Shown piece after piece: positions 14,851 to 22,760 of a stretch of DNA of 26,207 nt. The notes under the pieces were generated by a model. That model saw only the letters and a list, made by a program, of their open reading frames with translations, had not been told where the DNA came from and did not search any database. This stretch comes from a virus, in the IMG/VR virus record IMGVR_UViG_3300044641_006998, positions 1 through 26,207 of that record; one strand, given 5' to 3'. Position numbers and translations under genes: made by a program. The stretch's first letter is position 1; each line of letters starts with the position of its first letter.

Positions 14851-17800
14851 GCTGCCCAACCTCCTGTGAAATTATCGTCTGCGAAATCCTAGCCGGAGCA
14901 CCTGGCGCATTCGGCGGGGCTCAGGGGGCAACCGGGGCCACGGGCCCAATTGGCGCAACGGGCGTTGGAGCAACAGGAGCCACCGGCGAGATTGGCGCGA
15001 CAGGCCCCGCTGGCGCTACGGGGCCCGCTGGAGCAACCGGCGCAGGTGAAACTGGCGCGACAGGTGCAACCGGATCTATTGGAGCCACAGGGCCCGCAGG
15101 CGCTACAGGCGCAGGTGAAACTGGCGCGACTGGCGCAACCGGACTTGTTGGAGCCACAGGGCCCGCAGGCGCTACAGGCGCGACCGGCGCGACGGGATTG
15201 GCTGGAGAGGTCGGGGCAACTGGCATTGCAGGGCCAACAGGCCCAACGGGGGACGCTGGAGCTACCGGGCCCGCTGGGGCCACTGGTGAAGCTGGCATTG
15301 CAGGCGCAACCGGCGAAACCGGGCCTGCAGGAGCCACTGGCGAGGCTGGGGCTGTAGGAGCAACAGGAGCGACAGGTGACGCTGGGCCCGCAGGCGCAAC
15401 GGGCGAAACGGGGTCTGCAGGAGCAACGGGCGAAACCGGGCCTGCTGGCGCGACTGGTCAAACCGGCCCTACAGGCGCGACAGGTGAAGCTGGGCCTGCA
15501 GGCGCAACCGGCGCTGGCGCAACCGGGGCGACGGGCCCCTCTGGGGCTCAGGGGCCGTCGGGAATTAGCTCGACTGACGCTTACTGGGGGTCGTTTTGGA
15601 GCACGGTTGATCAAACGGCCGCGGCGATCAACACGGGGTACCCGATTAGTTACAACAACACGGACCCCGATTCTGCGGGCGTGTCTATTGTGTCGGGTAG
15701 TCGCGTTACGTTTGCTGTCGCTGGCGTTTATTCGATCACTTTCAGCGTTCAGTGGAACAACGCGAGTAACCAAATTCACGACGGCAACATCTGGCTCAGT
15801 AAAAACGGCACAACCGTTCCTGATACCGATTCCCGATGGAGTATTACGGAGAGCCACGGGGGCGCGCCGGGGCGGCAGATTGGCACGGTTAACTACGTTC
15901 TCAAGCTCGCGGCAAACGACTACCTCGAGCTCTATTGGCAGACCACCGACACGGCGGTAACTCTCGAGTACGCACCGGCCTCTGCGCCGGCGCCGGCAAT
16001 TCCGAGCGTGATTTTAACGGCTGCGCAGGTGCTCTACGGGCAACTTGGCCCGAGCGGCGCCACGGGATCCTCCGGGGCTCAAGGCGCAAGCGGCGCTACA
16101 GGTCCGTCTGGGGTTCAAGGGGCGACTGGAGAGGCGGGACCGCAGGGACCAAGCGGCGCCACGGGCGCAACAGGCGCGCAGGGCGATCAAGGACCATCGG
16201 GAGCGGAAGGACCAACAGGCGCGACTGGATCAGCGGGAATTGAAGGCCCAACGGGAGCCACGGGATTGGAAGGGCCTACAGGCGCAACAGGCGTTGAAGG
16301 CCCAACAGGCGCAACAGGCGTCGAAGGTCCCACGGGAGCGACAGGCGTTGAGGGTGCAACTGGACCGTCTGGAGCCGAGGGCCCAACGGGCGCAACAGGC
16401 GTTGAAGGGCCAACTGGCGCGACGGGCGTTGAGGGTGCAACGGGCCCCTCTGGAGCCGAAGGCCCAACTGGAGCCACGGGCCCGGAAGGATCAAGCGGCG
16501 CGACAGGACCGTCGGGGCTTGAAGGGCCAACGGGGGCAACAGGAACCGAAGGGCCAACAGGGGCAACAGGTGTCGAGGGCGCGACAGGCCCTTCGGGAGC
16601 CGAAGGCCCAACTGGGGCGACAGGAATTGAAGGACCAACAGGGGCAACTGGTGTCGAGGGCTCAAGCGGCGCAACGGGGCCCTCCGGTTTGGAAGGCCCA
16701 ACTGGAGCTACTGGACCGGAAGGTTCAAGTGGCGCGACTGGACCCTCTGGAGCCGAGGGCCCAACTGGGGCGACAGGCGTGCAAGGTTCAACTGGAGCCA
16801 CGGGCCCGGGCGCGGCGGGCATTGGCGTTTTGACCGAGTTTGTCGGCAGCGGGGCAACACAGTTTTCGCCAATTAACGGCTACCTCGGCACCGAAGCGGC
16901 ATCATACTTGGTGACAATTGACGGCACGATCCAACATCCGGGCGCAACGGATGGCGCGTACACGATTACGGCCGCAAACGGCGGGACAATTACTTTTGCA
17001 AGCGCACCTGCCGTCGGGGCGCTTATCACGGTGCGTGTGGTGCGGGGAGAAATAGGAGCCACCGGGGCTCAGGGCGTGCAAGGCCCGAGCGGGGCGCAGG
17101 GCGCGTCGGGGATCCAAGGCGTTTCGGGCGTTCCGGGAGAGGCTGGAGCCGTGGGATCCACCGGAGCCACAGGCCCGTCGGGGGCGCAGGGCGTCCAAGG
17201 CGTTTCGGGCGTCCCGGGAGAAGCGGGAGCCGTTGGGGCCACGGGGGCCACGGGCCCTGCAGGTCCTTCGGGCACACCGTCAACGGTTTCAGGCCCAAGC
17301 GGGCCAGCAGGAGCCGTTGGTGCTACCGGAGCCACGGGTCCGGGGTTAGCGACAACTAGCATCACGGCGGGCACTTATGGCAACAGCTCTTCCGTCGGAG
17401 CTTTTACGGTCAACGAATTTGGTCAGTTGACCGGAGCAACAAACTCTCTAATTTCAATCAGTTCCGCTCAGATTAGCGGGCTGATCGCGACGAGCAAAAT
17501 AAGCGGGCTAGCGGCATCCGCGACCACGGACACAACTAACGCGAGCAACATCACGTCCGGGGCTTTGCCAACCGCGCAGTTGTCTGCAAGCCCGGTGACT
17601 CCCGGGACATACGGCAGCGGCTCGCAAGTCGCAGTGCTGGGCATCGACTCAAAAGGTCGTGTCACAAGCGCGTCCAACGTCGCAATTTCCGCAGCAGCGG
17701 GCGTTTCAACCTTTTCTGCTGGCACGACCGGTCTCACTCCATCGACCGCAACGAGCGGTGCTGTGACACTTGGAGGGACGCTAGGGATTGCGAGCGGCGG

Positions 17801-19163
17801 GACAGGGTCGACAACTGCCGGTGGTGCACTTTCAAACCTTGGAGGGTACCCCTCAAGTAACCCAAGCGGGTACACGTCCAATACCGGCACCGTGACCTCG
17901 GTTTCCGGGACTGGTACCGTGAGCGGGCTGTCGTTGTCCGGCACGGTAACGGGGTCGGGCAACATTACCTTGGGAGGCACGTTGGCTGTCACTGCGTCAA
18001 ATTTTGCAAGCCAGACCGCAAACACCGTCTTGTCTGCGCCCAACGGCACAGCGGGAGTGCCGACGTTTCGAGCGTTGGCCGCTGCGGACATTCCGGTCCT
18101 CAACCAAAACACGACGGGCACCGCGGCAAACGTCACTGGAACCGTTGCAATCGCAAACGGAGGAACCGGCTCAACCACGCAGCAGGCAGCCGTGAACGCT
18201 TTGGCTGGGGCAGTGACCAGCGGGCAATTCCTGCGCGGGAATGGCACCAACGTGGTGATGTCGGCAATTCAAGCGGCGGATGTCCCGACCCTCAACCAAA
18301 GCACCACCGGCACGGCTGCAAACGTCACTGGGACTGTCGCAATTGCAAACGGTGGCACTGGGGCGACCACTGCTGGAGTTGCGCTCTCCAACCTTGGAGC
18401 GTATCCCGCATCCAACCCAAGCGGGTACACGTCCAACACAGGCACCGTAACCTCGGTGTCCGGCACCGGCACTGTGAGCGGGCTGTCGTTGTCTGGCACG
18501 GTGACTGGAAGCGGCAACATCACCCTGGGCGGTACGCTGTCGGTTGCTCCGACAAACTTTGCGAGCCAAACTGCAAACACGATCCTTGCGGCGCCCAACG
18601 GTGCAGCGGGAGTACCAACGTTCCGGGCACTAGCCGCCGCGGACATTCCAACCCTCAACCAAAACACGACGGGCACCGCCGCAAACGTCACTGGCACTGT
18701 AGCAGTTACAAACGGCGGCACAGGAGCCACAACTCTTACCGGCTACGTCAAAGGGACCGGCACGGCGGCGCTCACAGGCTCCGCATCTGTACCGGTCGCA
18801 GACATCTCTGGGACGTTGCCGGTGAGCAAAGGGGGGACTGGGTCGACCGTCGCAAAAAACAGCACTTTCCAGAACATTACCGGTGTTGGAGTCTGGGCAT
18901 CTGGGGACTTTCCACTCGACCCCACAGACACTCTGCTGTGGATCATTGATGCAGCAAATGCTTCATCCATTGTCACATTACCCGATGTGTCCGCAACCAC
19001 TGCTGGACGTCTGTTTATGGTCGCAAACCACAAATCAACGTCTTTAACCGTGCGGCTGTTTGGGACAACAACCACTTATACAACAATCCCCGCTGGGAAA
19101 ATTGGAATTTTCACGTGCAACGGAAGCACAAACACTGCCGCCAGTTGGATGAACAACCTCTAA
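14847..19163 (+). CDS. Collagen-like tail fibre, 1438 residues
   Basis: The largest gene, starting at ATG 14847 in an ATGA junction. Segments in order: a short cysteine-bearing N-terminus; collagen-like Gly-X-Y region 1 (residues about 17-239, dominated by GAT and GPAGATG triplets); a C1q/TNF-like beta domain (about 240-397, with [19 protein letters not shown]); collagen region 2 (about 398-656); a small beta domain (about 657-733, [20 protein letters not shown]); collagen region 3 (about 734-833); a fibre-repeat region with GGTG(S/A)TT modules and two 121-residue repeats; and a C-terminal beta domain (about 1345-1438). It should form a long trimeric adhesion fibre, with host recognition at the C-terminus or the internal beta domains. 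No chaperone-type autoprotease tail is recognised. Confidence 0.85.
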   Translation: MSCPTSCEIIVCEILAGAPGAFGGAQGATGATGPIGATGVGATGATGEIGATGPAGATGPAGATGAGETGATGATGSIGATGPAGATGAGETGATGATGLVGATGPAGATGATGATGLAGEVGATGIAGPTGPTGDAGATGPAGATGEAGIAGATGETGPAGATGEAGAVGATGATGDAGPAGATGETGSAGATGETGPAGATGQTGPTGATGEAGPAGATGAGATGATGPSGAQGPSGISSTDAYWGSFWSTVDQTAAAINTGYPISYNNTDPDSAGVSIVSGSRVTFAVAGVYSITFSVQWNNASNQIHDGNIWLSKNGTTVPDTDSRWSITESHGGAPGRQIGTVNYVLKLAANDYLELYWQTTDTAVTLEYAPASAPAPAIPSVILTAAQVLYGQLGPSGATGSSGAQGASGATGPSGVQGATGEAGPQGPSGATGATGAQGDQGPSGAEGPTGATGSAGIEGPTGATGLEGPTGATGVEGPTGATGVEGPTGATGVEGATGPSGAEGPTGATGVEGPTGATGVEGATGPSGAEGPTGATGPEGSSGATGPSGLEGPTGATGTEGPTGATGVEGATGPSGAEGPTGATGIEGPTGATGVEGSSGATGPSGLEGPTGATGPEGSSGATGPSGAEGPTGATGVQGSTGATGPGAAGIGVLTEFVGSGATQFSPINGYLGTEAASYLVTIDGTIQHPGATDGAYTITAANGGTITFASAPAVGALITVRVVRGEIGATGAQGVQGPSGAQGASGIQGVSGVPGEAGAVGSTGATGPSGAQGVQGVSGVPGEAGAVGATGATGPAGPSGTPSTVSGPSGPAGAVGATGATGPGLATTSITAGTYGNSSSVGAFTVNEFGQLTGATNSLISISSAQISGLIATSKISGLAASATTDTTNASNITSGALPTAQLSASPVTPGTYGSGSQVAVLGIDSKGRVTSASNVAISAAAGVSTFSAGTTGLTPSTATSGAVTLGGTLGIASGGTGSTTAGGALSNLGGYPSSNPSGYTSNTGTVTSVSGTGTVSGLSLSGTVTGSGNITLGGTLAVTASNFASQTANTVLSAPNGTAGVPTFRALAAADIPVLNQNTTGTAANVTGTVAIANGGTGSTTQQAAVNALAGAVTSGQFLRGNGTNVVMSAIQAADVPTLNQSTTGTAANVTGTVAIANGGTGATTAGVALSNLGAYPASNPSGYTSNTGTVTSVSGTGTVSGLSLSGTVTGSGNITLGGTLSVAPTNFASQTANTILAAPNGAAGVPTFRALAAADIPTLNQNTTGTAANVTGTVAVTNGGTGATTLTGYVKGTGTAALTGSASVPVADISGTLPVSKGGTGSTVAKNSTFQNITGVGVWASGDFPLDPTDTLLWIIDAANASSIVTLPDVSATTAGRLFMVANHKSTSLTVRLFGTTTTYTTIPAGKIGIFTCNGSTNTAASWMNNL
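16038..16815 (+). repeat. Collagen-like repeat DNA, region 2
   Basis: About 260 codons of near-perfect Gly-X-Y, built from recurring 9- and 18-base units such as those encoding [16 protein letters not shown]. Homologous, slightly diverged units alternate, so the tract is prone to expansion or contraction by recombination or slippage. Similar but less regular tracts lie at about 14895-15565 and 17046-17345. Confidence 0.8.
17796..18158 (+). repeat. Fibre internal repeat, copy A (363 bp)
   Basis: A 121-residue module beginning at GGTGSTT and ending before the next GGTGSTT. It is nearly identical in protein to the copy at 18351-18713 but differs at many third codon positions. Both copies are exactly 363 bases. 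A shorter 192-base related unit lies between them. Confidence 0.85.
18351..18713 (+). repeat. Fibre internal repeat, copy B (363 bp)
   Basis: The second 121-residue module, from GGTGATT. It shares [33 protein letters not shown] and [12 protein letters not shown] with copy A while using different synonymous codons, which indicates an older duplication kept under protein-level constraint. Confidence 0.85.
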
Positions 19164-19166
19164 TTT

Positions 19167-19598
19167 ATGCTCGTAGCAAAAATTGAAAACGGTCGGATAA
19201 GCTCTTGGGGCAAAAGCGTTTCGTACCCAGAGCTTGAAGGCTACACAGGCACTCCGGCTTTGGTTGAGCTTGGTTTTTTGCCGCTGGTAATGAGCCTTCC
19301 GCTTGATGAAAAAACGGAAAAACTAGTTGCTGTTCAACCGTTTATCCAAGGCGGCAAAGTTTACATTGTTGCAAAGGAAGCCAAAACAAGTGCTGACATC
19401 GATGCGGACAAGGCTGCGGCGCTCGAACAAATCCGAAGCGACCGCAACTCGAGACTGTTGGCCTGCGACTGGACGCAGCTTCCGGACTCGACCGCAAACA
19501 AAGCCGCGTGGGCAACGTACCGGCAGGCGCTGCGTGATTTACCGAACACGCTTACAGACCCGCGTGACCCGGTGGTGTGGCCTCAAGCTCCTCAATAA
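19167..19598 (+). CDS. Fibre assembly-like protein, Phage_tail_APC domain
   Basis: A 143-residue protein directly after the fibre gene, as fibre chaperones usually are. Residues about 88-143 match the Phage_tail_APC pattern: IRSDRNSRLLACDWTQLPDS, then KAAWATYRQALRDLPNTL, and a closing VVWPQAP. The N-terminal part is a small mixed domain (LVAKIENGRISSWGKSVSYP). It likely helps fold or attach the fibre, or is a fibre-associated structural protein. The start follows the fibre stop by three bases (TAATTTATG), and the same nine-base junction recurs before the next gene. The domain call is fairly firm; the chaperone role is inference. Confidence 0.75.
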   Translation: MLVAKIENGRISSWGKSVSYPELEGYTGTPALVELGFLPLVMSLPLDEKTEKLVAVQPFIQGGKVYIVAKEAKTSADIDADKAAALEQIRSDRNSRLLACDWTQLPDSTANKAAWATYRQALRDLPNTLTDPRDPVVWPQAPQ

Positions 19599-19601
19599 TT
19601 T

Positions 19602-20582
19602 ATGGCGCAACAAATTAGCAAGGTCGGCAGCGACCTGATGAAATTGACCGGGGTGACCCCGGGAACGTACGGATCGAGCGCGCAGATCCCCGCGCTCACG
19701 ATTGATGCGGCGGGGCGCATCACGAGCGCAACGACTCAGCCTGCGTCTGGCGGGAGCGCCACTCCCACAAGTGTGGAGGTCTTCATTTCCAGCGGAATAT
19801 GGACGAAACCGGCTGGAGCAAAAGCAGTTTATGCTATTTGCATTGGTGCGGGTGGTGGAGGTGGATCTGGAAGAAAAAGTGCATCTGGAACCAACGGATT
19901 TGGTGGCGGCGGAGGAGCGGGAGGCGGCTATACACATCGAACCATTCCAGCTTCATCGCTTGGAGTTACTGAGACTGTAACTATTGGAGCTGGAGGAGCA
20001 GGAGGCGCTTCTGTTGTCACTAACTCTACAAATGGTAATGGCGGAGTCGCTGGAGGAAACAGTTCTTTTGGTGCTTGGGTTGTAGCTGGCGGAGGAGGTG
20101 GAGGAGGTGGCGGAAGCACTACTGGAGGAGCAACTGGCACGGTGACAAATCAGCGCGCTCAATTTGTTGCAGGAGCAGGTGGATCAGGAAACACATCCGC
20201 TGGAACTGTTGGAGTTTCTTCTAGCGGCGCTGCTGGCGGCGGTGGTGGTGGCGGAGGATTTTCAGCAACTCCAGCAAACAATGTTGGAGGTGGTGGAGGA
20301 ATAGCACTTGGATCGTTTCTTACAGGCGGAAGTGCTACGGGCGGAAATGGCATTGGGGTTAATGGACAAAATGGAGCTAGTGTTGGCAATAATGTTGGAT
20401 TGCCCGGAGGAGGAGCAGGAGGTGGATATGCTTACTCTCTTGGAAACTCTACCAATGGAGGAAATGGAGGTAATTACGGTGGAGGCGGCGGCGGCGGCGG
20501 CGCTGCGTTGGATACCGTTGGGAACAGTGGGGCTGGAGGAACTGGAGCTAATGGTATAATTATCGTAATTACTTACTTCTAA
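19602..20582 (+). CDS. Glycine-rich receptor-binding adhesin
   Basis: A 326-residue protein. Residues about 18-46 repeat the VTPGTYGS...GRITSAT module found twice in the collagen-like fibre. A short linker and strand VEVFISSGIWTKPAGAKAVY come next, then from about residue 84 a Gly-rich, low-complexity domain with many (G)5-9 runs and GAGGAGG/GGNGG motifs. This fits the Gly-rich tail-protein family and could form polyglycine-II sheets like the tip adhesins of T-even-like phages. The hydrophobic C-terminus IIIVITYF is typical. From about 19800 on, the gene favours GGA codons over the GGC/GGG of its neighbours, a compositional shift that fits acquisition or fast exchange. Confidence 0.7.
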   Translation: MAQQISKVGSDLMKLTGVTPGTYGSSAQIPALTIDAAGRITSATTQPASGGSATPTSVEVFISSGIWTKPAGAKAVYAICIGAGGGGGSGRKSASGTNGFGGGGGAGGGYTHRTIPASSLGVTETVTIGAGGAGGASVVTNSTNGNGGVAGGNSSFGAWVVAGGGGGGGGGSTTGGATGTVTNQRAQFVAGAGGSGNTSAGTVGVSSSGAAGGGGGGGGFSATPANNVGGGGGIALGSFLTGGSATGGNGIGVNGQNGASVGNNVGLPGGGAGGGYAYSLGNSTNGGNGGNYGGGGGGGGAALDTVGNSGAGGTGANGIIIVITYF

Positions 20583-20584
20583 GC

Positions 20585-20764
20585 ATGAAATACGCAACCG
20601 TTGATGACGCCACCAAAGTAGTGCTGAATATAAGCGTGTGGGATGGCATCACGCCGTGGACTCCTCCATCCGGGACGACGGTAATCGACGTGGAGTTGAT
20701 CCCGTGCAACATTGGCTGGATCCAGCAACCCGACGGCGGCTTTGCCCCACCTGACGACCAATGA
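20585..20764 (+). CDS. Small fibre-associated protein, 59 residues
   Basis: A short reading frame from ATG 20585 to TGA 20764, three bases after the adhesin stop, overlapping the next ATG by four bases (CAATGA). The product starts MKYATVDDATKVVLNI and contains VWDGITPW, IPCNIGWIQQPDGG and an APP ending. That hydrophobic, Trp-rich and Pro-rich layout recurs in small proteins found after phage fibre genes, where it may cap or decorate fibre tips. Overlaps on both sides support real translation. No function can be assigned with certainty. Confidence 0.6.
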   Translation: MKYATVDDATKVVLNISVWDGITPWTPPSGTTVIDVELIPCNIGWIQQPDGGFAPPDDQ

Positions 20765-20979
20765 AAGAGCTTTTTGAACTAGCGCACGGTCAACCGTTTA
20801 CCGTCGTCATTCTTCTAGTTGCGATTTGGTGGATGAACCGCACAAACAGCGAGCTTATCGCTCGGCTGCACGTTGAGCGCGCGGAGCGGTTGGATCGCTT
20901 GGAGACTGCAATTTCCGAATGTGAGCGCGACCGGAAAGAGCTCTGGCAGAAAATCTTGCAACACACGGAAGGCAAATGA
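20761..20979 (+). CDS. Membrane-coiled-coil protein, BhlA-like holin candidate
   Basis: A 72-residue protein with one membrane segment at about residues 13-25 (FTVVILLVAIWWM) followed by a charged coiled coil at about 33-68. That is the layout of BhlA/UviB-type phage holins, and also of short i-spanin-like proteins. It opens the lysis cassette: its TGA overlaps the next ATG. It may permeabilise the inner membrane or regulate the other holin candidates downstream. The lysis role is inferred from layout and neighbours. Confidence 0.55.
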   Translation: MKELFELAHGQPFTVVILLVAIWWMNRTNSELIARLHVERAERLDRLETAISECERDRKELWQKILQHTEGK

Positions 20980-21140
20980 ACTACATACTCGAACGACTCA
21001 AAGAGCCCTCGACATGGCGCGGACTGCTGGCGCTGGCGACTGCGTTGGGCGTCAAACTGCATCCTGAAATGCAGGAAGCCATTTTAACGGCGGGGCTTGC
21101 GCTTATCGGCGCGGTGAACGTCTTCCGGAAAGAAAAATGA
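20976..21140 (+). CDS. Small holin-like membrane protein, 54 residues
   Basis: A short frame from ATG 20976 to TGA 21140, coupled by ATGA overlaps at both ends. It starts MNYILERLKEPSTWRGLLAL and has two hydrophobic stretches (about 17-27 and 35-49, with AILTAGLALIGAVNVF) separated by a VKLHPEMQ turn, ending in a basic RKEK. This matches a widespread family of small phage holin-like proteins with the LKEPSTWRG signature. It probably acts in lysis timing with the neighbouring holin candidates. Confidence 0.6.
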   Translation: MNYILERLKEPSTWRGLLALATALGVKLHPEMQEAILTAGLALIGAVNVFRKEK

Positions 21141-21394
21141 TCCTTAGCCTGATCCGCGCACTTGAACACTGGCTTTGCATCAAATCGATTCGCGCACGCT
21201 GGGAACTGGAGCGCGACATTGAGTACTACGTCCAGGTCTGTGAGGAAGAGATCCGCAAAGCTCGGGCGGATGGGGATGATGCTCGGGCTGATCGTGTGCG
21301 GCACAAACTGCTGCGGTCCTCGGGCATCGTCATCCCTCGGCAACCAGATTTTGCGACTTCAACCAGGGCAGACGCACCGGGCGGAGACCGTTGA
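21137..21394 (+). CDS. Basic coiled-coil protein in lysis cassette, spanin-partner candidate
   Basis: An 85-residue protein, ATG 21137 coupled to the holin-like gene. It has an amphipathic N-terminus (MILSLIRALEHWLCIKSIRA) and a long charged helix (WELERDIEYYVQVCEEEIRK and beyond) with ARADGDDARADRV. A second gene is nested out of frame in its 3' half, an arrangement seen for i-spanin/o-spanin pairs. It lacks a clear long membrane segment, so a spanin role is doubtful; it might instead be a regulator or a peripheral lysis protein. Confidence 0.45.
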   Translation: MILSLIRALEHWLCIKSIRARWELERDIEYYVQVCEEEIRKARADGDDARADRVRHKLLRSSGIVIPRQPDFATSTRADAPGGDR

Positions 21395-21482
21395 AGTGTG
21401 GCACTCCGCGGCACGATACGCGGCGCTTGAACAGGAGCTTCTAAATGCGGCGGCGGCGCTCAAACAGCGGGAGAACCGATGA
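21270..21482 (+). CDS. Small Cys-bearing protein, o-spanin-like lipoprotein candidate
   Basis: A 70-residue protein starting at ATG 21270 inside the previous gene in another frame (125-bp overlap). A short hydrophobic N-terminus MGMMLGLIVCGTNCC carries cysteines at residues 10, 14 and 15; Cys10 is the best lipid-attachment candidate, though the residues before it fit the lipobox imperfectly. The C-terminal half is a charged helix (ALEQELLNAAAALKQRE). Its TGA overlaps the start of the next gene (ATGA), and this coupling is the strongest evidence that it is real. Start codons at 21276 and 21279 are possible. o-spanin-like function in Gram-negative lysis is an inference. Confidence 0.45.
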   Translation: MGMMLGLIVCGTNCCGPRASSSLGNQILRLQPGQTHRAETVEVWHSAARYAALEQELLNAAAALKQRENR

Positions 21483-21802
21483 TCAATTTGAAGGACGCTG
21501 GAATCGACCTTGGCCTTGCAATTGCGGGCCTCTTTGGCGCGATCTTGATGTCCTCAAAAGAAGCCGGGCAAAATCCCGGAAAAACCATTGCGTCTCTCGT
21601 AGGGGGCGCGGCCTCGGCTAACTACGTCACCCCACTCATTCTTAAAGTGGCGCACTTAGATGGAGAGCCTCAATACAGCTACGCGGCAGCGTTTCTTCTT
21701 GGATTCTGCGGCCTCCGGGCCGTCGAAAACATGGCCGAACGAATCCTCTCAACCCATGGCCCAACTAAGCCCGCTCATCGTCCTAAACGCGCTCGCAAAT
21801 AG
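21479..21802 (+). CDS. Holin candidate with three membrane segments
   Basis: A 107-residue membrane protein starting at ATG 21479 (coupled to the preceding stop). Hydrophobic segments lie at about 9-24 (IDLGLAIAGLFGAILM), 37-56 (IASLVGGAASANYVTPLILK) and 66-80 (YSYAAAFLLGFCGL). The C-terminus is a basic cytoplasmic-type tail (GPTKPAHRPKRARK). Three segments plus a basic end is the class I holin topology, and the gene lies in the lysis cassette upstream of the endolysin. It overlaps the next membrane-protein gene by about 47 bp in a different frame. Confidence 0.55.
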   Translation: MINLKDAGIDLGLAIAGLFGAILMSSKEAGQNPGKTIASLVGGAASANYVTPLILKVAHLDGEPQYSYAAAFLLGFCGLRAVENMAERILSTHGPTKPAHRPKRARK

Positions 21803-22118
21803 CGTTCTTGCGGCGTCTGCCATCCATCTGTGGCTTAAAGTTTTTGGGCACAGTGACAGCCAAATTTATCGGCATCCCTACGCGGCTCCGTTGTGTAAGC
21901 TCGCAACCACGGTCACAATTTGTGGCGCCGTCGCAAACATCTTCGCGCACCAGGAACCGCCGATCACTGAGTTCGTCCTAAACCTTGGCGTAGCGCTGAA
22001 CTACACGTGGCTGTCTTGGTTTCTTGGCGAAACTTTTCGAGGGCCAAAAAAAGCGATGGCAAAGACGACACCAAAACCGGCTGCAAAAGCTGCAGTCTCA
22101 AAGAAAACTAGAAAATGA
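21756..22118 (+). CDS. Second polytopic membrane protein, holin-like
   Basis: A 120-residue protein starting at ATG 21756 (the longer open frame upstream runs inside the preceding gene and is rejected). Three hydrophobic stretches at about 7-27, 45-64 and 72-91 (ending NYTWLSWFL) are followed by a Lys/Ala/Pro-rich tail (KTTPKPAAKAAVSKKTRK), again a holin-type layout. Its stop overlaps the endolysin start by ATGA. Together with the other candidates this makes up to four holin-like membrane proteins in one cassette; one may be the holin and another an antiholin or pinholin-type partner. Confidence 0.5.
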   Translation: MAQLSPLIVLNALANSVLAASAIHLWLKVFGHSDSQIYRHPYAAPLCKLATTVTICGAVANIFAHQEPPITEFVLNLGVALNYTWLSWFLGETFRGPKKAMAKTTPKPAAKAAVSKKTRK

Positions 22119-22714
22119 ATCTCTCCGAAAAAGGCCTCGAATTAGTGCTCAAGCATGAAGTGGGCGGCGGCCAAAAATACTACGATAAATTCTTAGCCCG
22201 CCCCACGGTACCCGGCTTCGAGAGCGGGGTTACCATCGGAATCGGTTATGACCTTGGATACGTCAACGCCGCGGAGTTCTCCGGCGCGTGGGGTTATTTG
22301 GTGCACGCGGAAAGACTGCGGGCTGCAATTGGCCTTAAAAGCGCAGAAGCGCGGAAAATCTGCGCACAACTCGGGGACGTGGTGGTGCCGTGGTCAGCAG
22401 CGCTGCAGGTGTTTTTGGACATCACAATTCCAACGCACTGGGTGAGGACTCTTCGCGCTTTTCCGCAGACCAGCACACTCCCGGAAGATTGCGCCTCAGC
22501 GCTTTTCAGCCTGGTCTTCAACCGCGGCCCCGGACTCACCGGGGAGCGGCGAAGCGAAATGCGAGGGATTAAAGACGCGCTTGCTACGGGGCACCGGGAC
22601 GCAGTGCCCGGGCTGATTCGGTCGATGAAACGGCTTTGGCCCGAAACTAGCGGACTAGTACGGCGGCGGGAGGATGAGGCGCAGCTTTTCGAACAGGGCC
22701 TGAAAAACGGTTGA
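22115..22714 (+). CDS. Endolysin, pesticin/T4-type lysozyme
   Basis: A 199-residue muramidase-like endolysin. The N-terminal motif around LKHEVGGG gives Glu15 as acid, Asp24 in YYDKF as the second carboxylate and Thr40 in VTIGIGYD. The Glu-Asp spacing of nine equals that of T4 lysozyme, and the longer Asp-Thr gap is closer to pesticin-type lysozymes. Further down, LFSLVFNRGPGLTG and RRSEMRGI fit the conserved second half of the fold. No signal peptide is seen, so export to the cell wall would depend on a holin from the adjacent genes. A fairly confident family assignment. Confidence 0.8.
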   Translation: MNLSEKGLELVLKHEVGGGQKYYDKFLARPTVPGFESGVTIGIGYDLGYVNAAEFSGAWGYLVHAERLRAAIGLKSAEARKICAQLGDVVVPWSAALQVFLDITIPTHWVRTLRAFPQTSTLPEDCASALFSLVFNRGPGLTGERRSEMRGIKDALATGHRDAVPGLIRSMKRLWPETSGLVRRREDEAQLFEQGLKNG

Positions 22715-22760
22715 CTTTTCGGCTGCGAGCCAGATTTTGCACTCGGTTGTTGTCATAGCG

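Noticed and set aside
14895-17345. Collagen repeats considered as a CRISPR or tandem satellite array
   Set aside because: The units are in frame, differ at third positions, code for Gly-X-Y throughout and have no spacers, so they are protein-coding repeats.
17468-18250. A 260-residue open frame on the minus strand inside the fibre gene
   Set aside because: It mirrors the repetitive GC-rich fibre codons (Val/Pro-rich protein from Gly/Ala/Thr codons) and shows no independent start site or motif. The same applies to the long minus-strand frames over the collagen tracts at 14889-15857 and 16187-16822.
22711-22740. Possible promoter with a TTGACT box after the endolysin
   Set aside because: The TTGACT overlaps the endolysin stop, and 17 bases downstream there is no acceptable -10 box, only ATTTTG. 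Not strong enough to call.
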